NCBI GenBank assembly: GCA_007133195.1
Contig: SLNH01000253.1
Span: 1-43,659 of the forward strand
Length of the DNA: 43,659 nucleotides
From: Nannocystineae bacterium
GTDB lineage: Bacteria > Myxococcota_A > Polyangia > Haliangiales > Haliangiaceae
Direction: 5' to 3'
Part shown: piece after piece, positions 34,891-42,201 of the stretch
Layout of the letters: the number at the start of each line of letters is the position of its first letter
How positions within the stretch are numbered: position 1 is the first letter of the stretch
The notes under the pieces: model-generated
What the model saw: only the letters and a program-made list of their open reading frames with translations
Databases searched by the model: none
What the model was told of the DNA's origin: nothing
Position numbers and translations under genes: made by a program

Positions 34891-35511
34891 ATGGACGACA
34901 CGCGACATGACGACGAGACGGTAGGGGATATCGCCAACGCGCTGCTCGTACTCGCGAACGTCGGTTACGGCGACTTCGACAGCCGCGTCAACACCCAGCT
35001 GTCGACCGACACCCCGCTCGGCGCGCTCCTCGTGGGAATCGACGAGATGCTGGACGCGCTCCAGGCCGAACGAGAGCGGAGCCAAAAATACCAGCGGGAG
35101 CTCGAAGAGAAGCTCGACACCATCGCGAGGCAGCGTGAGGCCATCCGCGAGCTCTCCAGCCCGATCATCGAGGTCTGGGAGGGGGTCTTGTGTGTTCCCA
35201 TCGTCGGCGTGATGGACAGCGCGCGGAGCGCAGAAACCACGGAAACGGTCCTGCGCGCGGTGGCGGAGAAGGGCTCGGAGTGCTTGATTATCGACATTAC
35301 GGGGATCGACGTCATGGACACGCGCACGGTGGATCATTTCGTGAAGATGGCGCGCGCCGTGCGGCTTTTGGGGGCGCAGTGCGTGCTCACGGGCGTCACG
35401 CCCTCGATCGCGGACACGGTCGTGCAGATGGGCCTCGATTTCAGCGGCATCGACACCGAGCGAAGCCTTCGCGAGGGACTCAAGCGGTATGTGGCGCGGG
35501 CGAGCGCGTGA
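34891..35511 (+). CDS. RsbR-like stressosome scaffold with STAS domain (copy 1)
   Basis: 206 residues. Residues 1-60 form a short HAMP-like N-terminal segment (IANALLVLANVGYGDFDSRV) in place of the globin-type sensor of B. subtilis RsbRA. A coiled coil (60-88) leads into a STAS domain (about 90-203). Both RsbR phosphorylation threonines are conserved: Thr144 in VMDTRTVDHF and Thr176 in SIADTVVQMG (equivalent to T171 and T205). RsbR and RsbS build the stressosome shell that holds RsbT. The gene starts with an excellent ribosome-binding site and its stop lies in a GTGA with the next frame. It is about 60% similar to the copy at 36782. Confidence 0.87.
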   Translation: MDDTRHDDETVGDIANALLVLANVGYGDFDSRVNTQLSTDTPLGALLVGIDEMLDALQAERERSQKYQRELEEKLDTIARQREAIRELSSPIIEVWEGVLCVPIVGVMDSARSAETTETVLRAVAEKGSECLIIDITGIDVMDTRTVDHFVKMARAVRLLGAQCVLTGVTPSIADTVVQMGLDFSGIDTERSLREGLKRYVARASA

Positions 35512-36116
35512 GGGCTCCCTCGGGCGAGGACCCGCGCGCGACCATCTCGCATCGGCGCGTAGCCCGCGAACGGGACCGGGGATGCGCGGTCCTTCGGTCG
35601 CGATCCCATCGTTTCACCGGGCGGCGGGGCGCCTCGGGGCGCGCCCGACGCGGGTGGCGTGACAGCTTGAGCAAGGGGGTATCGATTCGCGAGAAGCTCG
35701 ACGTCTTTCACGCGCGCCAGCACGTCCGCGGTCTCGCAGGGCAGCTCGGGTTTGGGCACATCGCGCGTGAGGAGCTCGCGATCGTAGCGTCCGAGTTGGC
35801 GACGAACATACTGAAGTACGCGGGCGTCGGAGAGCTCGAATTTCGCACGGTCGAAGATCCGGTGCGCGGCGCCGGAATCGTCATCGAGGCGCGCGACGCA
35901 GGACCGGGGATCGAGAATTTCAGCTTCGCCGTGCGCGACGGTTACGGTGGCTCTGGTCCCCTCGATCCCGCGAAGCTGCTCACGCGCGGCGGCATCGGCG
36001 CCGGCCTCGGCGCCGTCGTGCGAATGACGGACGCGCTGGAGTACGAGTACGAAGCCGGCAACAAGTGCGTGCGCGCGACGCGGTACGTGCGCCCCGAGCG
36101 TCGCGATGTGACCTGA
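35508..36116 (+). CDS. RsbT-like ATPase/kinase (copy 2)
   Basis: The domain is clear but the start is not. GTG 35508 overlaps the RsbR stop (GTGA), as at other junctions here, and gives 202 residues with an Arg-rich 53-residue leader. TTG 35667 gives 149 residues, close to B. subtilis RsbT. The conserved part starts KGVSIREKLDVFHARQHVRG and includes the N box EELAIVASELATNILKYAG, G1 EARDAGPGIENF, and GGSGPLDPAKLLTRGGIGAG followed by LGAVVRMTDALEYE. It is a GHKL-fold serine kinase or anti-sigma factor. A second RsbT-type protein beside the one at 33515 suggests division between the two RsbR scaffolds, or that one acts downstream on an unseen sigma pathway. Confidence 0.8.
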   Translation: MRAPSGEDPRATISHRRVARERDRGCAVLRSRSHRFTGRRGASGRARRGWRDSLSKGVSIREKLDVFHARQHVRGLAGQLGFGHIAREELAIVASELATNILKYAGVGELEFRTVEDPVRGAGIVIEARDAGPGIENFSFAVRDGYGGSGPLDPAKLLTRGGIGAGLGAVVRMTDALEYEYEAGNKCVRATRYVRPERRDVT

Positions 36117-36347
36117 GCCCAAGGGGCGGCCCGCACCACCTGCATAACCCATGAAACCCCATACTGCGTCACTTCTCGGTCACGGGTTAAAGCCCGCTCC
36201 TTCGCCGCTTCTCGCCTGGAATTCATGCGCTTGTTCAGCAGGCGCGCGGATTTCAAAAACACCCCCTAGCTCACTTTCTGTTTAGGCGCTTAAAGAACGG
36301 CTTGTTTCGTTTGACGCTATGCGCGCCAGTTGATACCTGGAGGCCTT
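36117..36347. promoter_or_regulatory. 231-base low-GC gap inside the stressosome block
   Basis: The stretch is clearly less GC-rich than the flanking genes and has no coding pattern. A weak promoter-like pair TTGACG (about 36311-36316) and TACCTG 17 bases later lies just before rsbS, but the second box overlaps its ribosome-binding region. It probably holds an internal promoter or control site for rsbS-rsbR2. No hairpin with a T-tract was found. Confidence 0.35.
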
Positions 36348-36785
36348 ATGAAGGAGCCGAACCGCGTCCCGATCATTCGGGTCTGGAACCTCTTGCTCGT
36401 TCCGGTGCAGGGCGAGCTGGGGGACACGCAGGCCGAGGACCTCAAGCGGGACGTCCTGGGGGCGATCCACACGGGCAATGTGGAGGGGCTCGTCCTCGAT
36501 GTCACGGGACTGTGGCTCATCGATAGTCACCTATGCGCGGTCCTCACGCGGCTCGCCCAGGCCGCCTCGCTCATGGGGACGCGGACGATCGTCTGCGGTA
36601 TGAGCGCGGAGATCGCGCTCACGATCCAGACCATGGGGCTCGAGCTGGGAGCCGTGCAGACCGCGCTGTCGCTCGAACAAGCGTTCGAGCGATTCGGCGT
36701 CCGGGCCCCGGAGGGCGAGGAGGAAGACCGCCCGGTTCTCGAGTCGGACCTGGCCTCGAGCGTCGCGAAAGGAGAAAGCCAATGA
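36348..36785 (+). CDS. rsbS: RsbS-like STAS protein
   Basis: 145 residues from the ATG at 36348 (MKEPNRVPIIRVWNLLLVPV), preceded by GGAGGCCTT; an in-frame TTG at 36330 is less likely. It is a stand-alone STAS domain: QGELGDTQAEDLKRDVLGAI, LVLDVTGLWLIDSHLCAVL and the C-terminal VCGMSAEIALTIQTMGLELG. Ser60 in LIDSHL matches Ser59 of B. subtilis RsbS, the site phosphorylated by RsbT. A 30-residue acidic tail (PEGEEEDRPVLESD) extends beyond the family's usual end. It overlaps the second rsbR by ATGA, so the two are translated together. Confidence 0.88.
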   Translation: MKEPNRVPIIRVWNLLLVPVQGELGDTQAEDLKRDVLGAIHTGNVEGLVLDVTGLWLIDSHLCAVLTRLAQAASLMGTRTIVCGMSAEIALTIQTMGLELGAVQTALSLEQAFERFGVRAPEGEEEDRPVLESDLASSVAKGESQ

Positions 36786-37489
36786 GCGCCGGCACGATAA
36801 GTGAAAACGTCGTCCGCGAGCGGATCGCGGATGTCTTGATGATGTTGGCTTCGATCACCTCGGGGTCCACTTCCGATCGGCTCCCGGCAGAGCTCCCGGA
36901 GGACGATCCGTTCGCCGCGCTCTATGCCGGTATCAACGAAGTGGTGGACACCCTGATCTCCGGCCAAGAGCGCCTCGAGACGTATAAGGGCGAGTTGGAG
37001 GCCAAGCTCGATCTCATCGAGCGCCAGCGAAGCGCGATACGCGAGCTCTCGACGCCCGTTATCGAGGTGTGGGCGAACGTGCTCTGTCTGCCCGTCGTGG
37101 GCGTCATGGACACCGCGCGTAGCGCGGAGATGACCGAGGCGCTCTTGCGCGCGGTCACCGAGAAGAAGGCGCGTTACGCGATCATCGACGTGACCGGCAT
37201 CGAGGTCATGGATACCCGCACCGCAGATCACTTCTTGCGAATGGCCAAGGCCGTGAGGCTCCTTGGCGCCGAATGTGTGGTGGCGGGAATCAGCCCGAGC
37301 ATCGCCCAGACCATCGTGCACATGGGCGTGGATCTCAGCGGCGTGATCACCTACCGCACGATGCGAGAGGCGATGGAGGCGCACGCCAAGGCCGGATCGT
37401 TCAGCAAGCACGAGGCGCTCGCAAACGGCGCCGACACGCAGAACGGCGAGCGAGACCGCGAAAGCCGGCGCCAAGAAAACGGCGGCTAG
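36782..37489 (+). CDS. RsbR-like stressosome scaffold with STAS domain (copy 2)
   Basis: 235 residues. It has the same build as the copy at 34891: a short N-terminal segment (VRERIADVLMMLASITSGST), a coiled coil (about 60-88, QERLETYKGELEAKLDLIER) and a STAS domain with Thr145 (VMDTRTADHF) and Thr177 (SIAQTIVHMG). A hydrophilic tail of about 30 residues rich in Asn, Glu, Arg and Gln (DTQNGERDRESRRQENGG) follows. No globin or PAS sensor. The ATG overlaps the rsbS stop (ATGA). The two RsbR copies differ mainly in their first 60 residues, where specific signals would enter. It is the last gene of the block and converges on the DUF4340 gene 14 bases away. Confidence 0.87.
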   Translation: MSAGTISENVVRERIADVLMMLASITSGSTSDRLPAELPEDDPFAALYAGINEVVDTLISGQERLETYKGELEAKLDLIERQRSAIRELSTPVIEVWANVLCLPVVGVMDTARSAEMTEALLRAVTEKKARYAIIDVTGIEVMDTRTADHFLRMAKAVRLLGAECVVAGISPSIAQTIVHMGVDLSGVITYRTMREAMEAHAKAGSFSKHEALANGADTQNGERDRESRRQENGG

Positions 37490-37503
37490 GGGGGGGCCCT
37501 GGT

Positions 37504-38835
37504 CTAGGGCTCGGCGGAGGCGGCGATGGCGAAGGCGTCGGCAAACAGCGCCTTTGCGCGCTGGTGCTCGAGGACGAGCGTGTCGTCGCGCTCGCTCGAG
37601 GCGACCAAAAACGTTCCGTCATCTCGCTCGCCGATCCTGACGGTGACCTCGTCACCGTTGCGGAGCTCGATGTGTATCCTGCCGGCGTCGTCGGGCATGC
37701 GGGCGTTGTGGTCGGCGATGGCGTCTGCGGCGAGCGGCGATAGATCGCGGGCGAACGCTTCGGCGGCGCCCGCGCTCAAGCTCGCGGCATGGGGCTTTGA
37801 GAGGCGCCAGGAGTCGTCCCGTTCGACCCGGACCTGGCGATCGTGACGCTGCACCTCGAGCGCGGTGATGTCGGTCGGACGAACGTCCAGGATATCCTTG
37901 TTCCTCCACTGCACCGGTCCTTGGGCGAGCTCTTTCGCCTGCGCGTGCGAGAGCAGCCATATGCGGTCGGAGCCCGCGAGGGCGAGCGCCGTCATGCCGT
38001 CGTGGCGATCGCCCAGCGTGAGCTCACGAAGGCCGCTGTGACCGTATAGCCGAATTCTCAGCGTGGGATCGGCCAGCGCCTTGGCGGCGGACGTCGGTTC
38101 GGCGACATCCTGACCGCGGAGGTTGCCCACGTAGCGGACCAGCGAGGCGGGCACGGCGGGGTCGAACGGACTTGCGTGCTCCTCGCCGGCGGTGAGGACC
38201 CACGCCTGCCGCGGGATCTCGCGCACGTCGGCCGTCTCCGTGCCCGGACCGCGGTCGGCGCGGGCGCGCCGGCCTTCGGCGTCGATGGCCTCCACGGCGG
38301 TGATGGGTTCATCGCCCAAGTCGAGGATGGCCAGATCCCGCCAGTCGGTGAGGTCGCGATCGAGGAGCTCGCGGAGAAACCCAGGGACCTCATAGACGTC
38401 CTCGTCGTCCCCAACGCGAGCGAAGCCGCTGCGGCCGACATGAAGCGGGGGGAGGGCAGCGCCGTCTTCGGACACGACCGCGGTAATCACCTCGTCATCC
38501 GCCACCTCGTAGCGGGGCCAGGCGTCTTTGCCGCGCGCGACGGGCTCGCTGTCGAGCTCGAGGCGGGCGAGGGCACGAAGTGCCTCGGTGACACCTTGGG
38601 TGGCCGCGGCGTCCTCGACGGGATGGTGGAGCCTCCACGCGTCGCCCGCGCGGGCCAAGCGGACCTCGTCACCGCCGTCGCGAATGTAAAGGCCGCTCAC
38701 GTCCGCCACGCGAAATGCGGGATAGAGTGGCTCGCTGGCGTGCGGCGCGGTCGTCGGCCGGTCGGTCACGACGACCGTAACGATCGTTGCGGCGGTTCCG
38801 AGGCCCGCGAGCGCCGCCGCGATCTTCACAGCCAT
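37504..38835 (-). CDS. DUF4340 domain membrane-anchored protein
   Basis: 443 residues from the ATG at 38835 (MAVKIAAALAGLGTAATIVT), which opens with one hydrophobic helix (about 4-27); an upstream extension to 38967 is Pro/Arg-rich. The remainder is periplasmic and made of repeated beta modules typical of DUF4340: FRVADVSGLYIRDGGDEVRL, AWRLHHPVEDAAATQGVTEA, ITALEVQRHDRQVRVERDDS, WRLSKPHAASLSAGAAEAFA. DUF4340 proteins often accompany GldG-type ABC transporter subunits, but no transporter gene lies next to this one. Its function is unknown. It runs in the same direction as the DUF6178 gene upstream, 148 bases apart. Confidence 0.78.
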   Translation of the reverse strand: MAVKIAAALAGLGTAATIVTVVVTDRPTTAPHASEPLYPAFRVADVSGLYIRDGGDEVRLARAGDAWRLHHPVEDAAATQGVTEALRALARLELDSEPVARGKDAWPRYEVADDEVITAVVSEDGAALPPLHVGRSGFARVGDDEDVYEVPGFLRELLDRDLTDWRDLAILDLGDEPITAVEAIDAEGRRARADRGPGTETADVREIPRQAWVLTAGEEHASPFDPAVPASLVRYVGNLRGQDVAEPTSAAKALADPTLRIRLYGHSGLRELTLGDRHDGMTALALAGSDRIWLLSHAQAKELAQGPVQWRNKDILDVRPTDITALEVQRHDRQVRVERDDSWRLSKPHAASLSAGAAEAFARDLSPLAADAIADHNARMPDDAGRIHIELRNGDEVTVRIGERDDGTFLVASSERDDTLVLEHQRAKALFADAFAIAASAEP

Positions 38836-38983
38836 GACTCGAGGATACTCCGCTTCGAGGAGGGGAGGAAGCGATGGAAAGCCCGCGGGTGGCGAGCGCG
38901 CCGCCGGTGGCCGGCGCCCCGCGCCTCGTGGCGGAAGCGGCGAGCCCGCGCCCCACGCGAGCGACACACGCCCTCGGGAGCGG

Positions 38984-40663
38984 TCAGCCTTCGCGCGGCG
39001 CGCACACGACGCCTGCGAGCATCGCCGGGTCCACGTCCTCGGTGTCGGACAGGGGGGAGAACGTGGCCTCGAGCTCGGACAGCCACGCGGCCATCAGATC
39101 GGGGACGTACTCCATGCCCGCGGACACCTGGGCGGCTCGCAGGTGGTCCGTGAACGCGCCTTTGGCTCGATCCTTGGCCTCGTCCGGAAATTGGCCGCCG
39201 CGGGCGGAGCGCACCAGCGCCTCGATCTCAGCCGGCGCGAGCGGCGCCGCCGACAGCGCGCCACCGGCGACGACCCGGGCCAGGGCGGTGCGGATGTGAT
39301 CGTCGAGCTCGGGGTGATCTCCGCCCTCGCCGGCTTCGAGGAGCGAGGCGCCGAGCGCGTCGGCGGCGGCGACGCGGAGCGCGAGGCGCGTGACCGCTTC
39401 GGCCGCGCGGCGGACGTCGGCCCGGGACTCGAACGGCCGGATCCCATGCGCGCCGGGCTCGTCGAGGCACACCGGGTACCAGGGCCGCGCGCCGAGTAGC
39501 GCGCCCAGGAGCGCGGCGTCGGCGTCACCGGCGGCCTGCGCGCGCGGGGCGAGCGCGCGCGCCAGACGCGCGAGGGGCAGCGTGGCGGTGTGACCGACCC
39601 GGTGCAGCCGGGTGAGGGAGATGGTGCGGAGCGCTTCGGTGGCCAGGTCCGGATCACTCCCCGAGACGAGCTCGAGGCCCAGGGCGAGGGTGCTCGTTGC
39701 GTGCTGCGTGCCGGCCGCGCGCGCTTCCGGGTCCCCGGGTCGCACGCGCGACGCGGACAAGACCTTGTTGACGAGCAGCACGAGCGCCGCCTCGATCCGG
39801 CTCGCCTCGGCGGCGTCGGTGATGCGATCGAGCGTCCTGGCCAAAAATTCGCGACCCACCGCGACGTCGAGCAAAAGCGCCGGCAGCGCGCGCGGCGCCC
39901 GGGCTTCGTCGCCTTCGAGCGCCGGATCCGCGGGTTCGGCCGTGCCCTCGCCGATCTGCACGTGCTCGACCGGGAGGGGCCGAAACACCGCCAGCGCCTC
40001 GTAGTAGTCCACGTAGCCGAGATCGGCCATGCGGCCGGCCCGCCACCTGTAGCTCATCTCCGCGAGCTCGGTGGTCGGTTCGGAGCGCGCGCAAAGAAGC
40101 GTGTGCCTGGCGAGCTCGGGGTCGGCGCGGTAGAGACTTTCCAACAGCTCCAAAGCGAGCTGTGCGTCGTCCTCGTCCTCGGTCGTGAGCTCCACGCAGA
40201 AAAACGTGTCCGGGGTCTTGTAGACGGGCGCCTGGCTGTCCTCCGGCGGCGCCTCCTCCAGCGTGGTGTCGTAGACCCTCGCGAGCCGGGTGATGAGGAG
40301 CGCGGCGAGCTCGGTGTCGAGCGTGGCCCATATCTCGCCAAATCGCTCGTAGCCCGCCGCGAGGGCTGCTCGGAGCCAGGGCACGGCCCGCGAGACGTCG
40401 AGCTCGTCTCGCTCCCAGATCTCGATGTCGAGACACCCCCGGACCTGCTCGCCCGTGGCGAGCGCGAGGAGCTCGTAGCTGTCGGCGAGCCCGACCTCGC
40501 TGACCAGCTCGTGGAGCTCGAGCACGGACAGGCCGCCCACGGCTTCGGCCGGATTTTGGGCTGAAAGCAGCGCCTCGATGCGGCGTACGCCGCGGGGGCG
40601 GGCGAGCGCGGCTCGGAAGCGCGAAAGCGGCACCACCGTGTCTCGTGGGGCGTCCTGCGTCAT
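38984..40663 (-). CDS. DUF6178 family protein
   Basis: 559 residues. The N-terminus VPLSRFRAALARPRGVRRIE, LSVLELHELVSEVGLADSYE, LLALATGEQVRGCLDIEIWE and LITRLARVYDTTLEEAP are the recurring features of the DUF6178 family, known mainly from deltaproteobacterial genomes. It is predicted to be cytosolic and largely alpha-helical, with acidic stretches and no signal peptide or catalytic motif visible. The C-terminal half (QHATSTLALGLELVSGSDPD onward) is less conserved. Function unknown. The ATG at 40663 has no good ribosome-binding site but is the only plausible start. It diverges from tilS over a 169-base gap. Confidence 0.75.
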   Translation of the reverse strand: MTQDAPRDTVVPLSRFRAALARPRGVRRIEALLSAQNPAEAVGGLSVLELHELVSEVGLADSYELLALATGEQVRGCLDIEIWERDELDVSRAVPWLRAALAAGYERFGEIWATLDTELAALLITRLARVYDTTLEEAPPEDSQAPVYKTPDTFFCVELTTEDEDDAQLALELLESLYRADPELARHTLLCARSEPTTELAEMSYRWRAGRMADLGYVDYYEALAVFRPLPVEHVQIGEGTAEPADPALEGDEARAPRALPALLLDVAVGREFLARTLDRITDAAEASRIEAALVLLVNKVLSASRVRPGDPEARAAGTQHATSTLALGLELVSGSDPDLATEALRTISLTRLHRVGHTATLPLARLARALAPRAQAAGDADAALLGALLGARPWYPVCLDEPGAHGIRPFESRADVRRAAEAVTRLALRVAAADALGASLLEAGEGGDHPELDDHIRTALARVVAGGALSAAPLAPAEIEALVRSARGGQFPDEAKDRAKGAFTDHLRAAQVSAGMEYVPDLMAAWLSELEATFSPLSDTEDVDPAMLAGVVCAPREG

Positions 40664-40832
40664 GATGGCGACAACCTAATGTGGGATGCAGGGGGCGGGC
40701 AAGCCCGGCCCAGTGTCCGGAGCTCGCGCCAGGCGAGCCGGGCTCGCCCGGAGGCGGTCGCGGGCGCCTGGGTGAGGGCGCGCGCGGGGTGGCCTGGACG
40801 GCCGTCCGAGGCCGGGGCAGGATTCCCTCGTC

Positions 40833-42101
40833 GTGCGTCATTCCCTCGAGCAGCGCGTCGCCCGCGAGCTAGCCCGGGCCGGGATCCGCGCCGAGGATCA
40901 CGTGGCCGTGGCGTGCTCAGGGGGCACCGACTCCGCGGCGCTTTCGTGTGCGGTGGCCGCGCTGAGAGGCGCCCGCAGGCTCGGAGGGGCCACGCTCGTT
41001 TATGTAGACCACGGCCTGCGCGAAGGCTCGGCGGAAGACGGCCAGCGCGTGGCCGAGCTCGCTGGCTGGCTCGGGCTCGAATTTCGGCTGGCCCGCGCGA
41101 ACGTGTCCCCGCGCGGATCGCTCGAGGCGGCCGCGCGCGAGGCGCGTTACCGCGCGCTCGGCGGCGTCGCAAACGAGATCCCAATCGCCGCGGTCCTCCT
41201 CGCGCACACGGCGTCAGACCAGGCCGAGACAGTGCTCATGCGGGCGCTCCGCGGCACCGGGGTGCGCGGGCTCGCGGGCATTCCGCCGCGCCGCGGGCCC
41301 TACCTTCGCCCCCTGCTCGGGGTCGGGCGCGAGGAGATCGCCCGCTACCTGGAGGCGCGCGGTGTCGCGCCCGTCGAGGATCCGACCAACCTCGACTTGA
41401 GGCATGCTCGAAACCGCGTTCGTCATCGCTATTTGCCCGCGCTCAAGGCGGAAAACCCCCGGGCCGACCAGGCGCTGGCGCGGCTTGCCGACGATGCGCG
41501 ACGACAGCGCGAAGTGCTCGAGTACGCCGCCGACATGCTGCTCGCGCGAGCGCGGCGCGGGGGCGGGGACCGGGCCGGAGACCGGCTTTGCGCATCGGTC
41601 ATCGCTGGCGCCCCCGACGCGCTCGCGGCCCGGGCGCTTTGCAAGGCCGCCGAGGCGGTGACCGGCACGGCCCTCACCGGGGGCCACGCGGACGCCCTTT
41701 TGAACCTCGTGCGGGGCGGGGCGGCGGGAACGAAACAGGTCGCGATCCCCGGTGGCCGGGCGATCCGGGAGTACGCCGAAATCACGTTCGTCCCGGGCCG
41801 GGAGCAGGCCGCGGACGAGGGGTCGCCGCTCGCAGTGACCGGACCGGGCGGCCCCTACATCATTCGGACGTGGCAGCCGGGCGATCGAATGCGGCTTGCG
41901 CGGCTCGGCGGCCGGTCGCGCAAGCTGTCCGATCTCTATATCGATGCCAAAATCCCGAAGCGCCTTCGCGACCGCGCGCGGGTCGTGGTTCGCGCCCGGG
42001 ACGGCTCCGTCGAATGGGCAGAGCACCTGGGCGGTGCCGACGGCGCCGCGATCGAGGTTAGCTTGACGCCCGCTGGCCAGCTGACTAGTAATAGGGGCTG
42101 A
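40833..42101 (+). CDS. tilS: tRNA(Ile)-lysidine synthetase
   Basis: 422 residues from the GTG at 40833. The N-terminal PP-loop ATPase has SGGTDS at residues 29-34 and the family sequences [40 protein letters not shown] and [20 protein letters not shown]. The substrate-binding middle domain and the C-terminal TilS domain ([40 protein letters not shown]) are complete. The enzyme attaches lysine to C34 of tRNA-Ile(CAU) so that it reads AUA. ftsH follows on the same strand after 100 bases, a very common pairing. Confidence 0.95.
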   Translation: MRHSLEQRVARELARAGIRAEDHVAVACSGGTDSAALSCAVAALRGARRLGGATLVYVDHGLREGSAEDGQRVAELAGWLGLEFRLARANVSPRGSLEAAAREARYRALGGVANEIPIAAVLLAHTASDQAETVLMRALRGTGVRGLAGIPPRRGPYLRPLLGVGREEIARYLEARGVAPVEDPTNLDLRHARNRVRHRYLPALKAENPRADQALARLADDARRQREVLEYAADMLLARARRGGGDRAGDRLCASVIAGAPDALAARALCKAAEAVTGTALTGGHADALLNLVRGGAAGTKQVAIPGGRAIREYAEITFVPGREQAADEGSPLAVTGPGGPYIIRTWQPGDRMRLARLGGRSRKLSDLYIDAKIPKRLRDRARVVVRARDGSVEWAEHLGGADGAAIEVSLTPAGQLTSNRG

Positions 42102-42201
42102 ATCACCCCGTCCGTGGGTGGATGTGCGCTACTGTGCGCAGTGCAGCGCGTCCCCGCCGAGCGCTGGCCAGATTCTCGATTCCTTCCCAAGGCGGCCCAG
42201 C

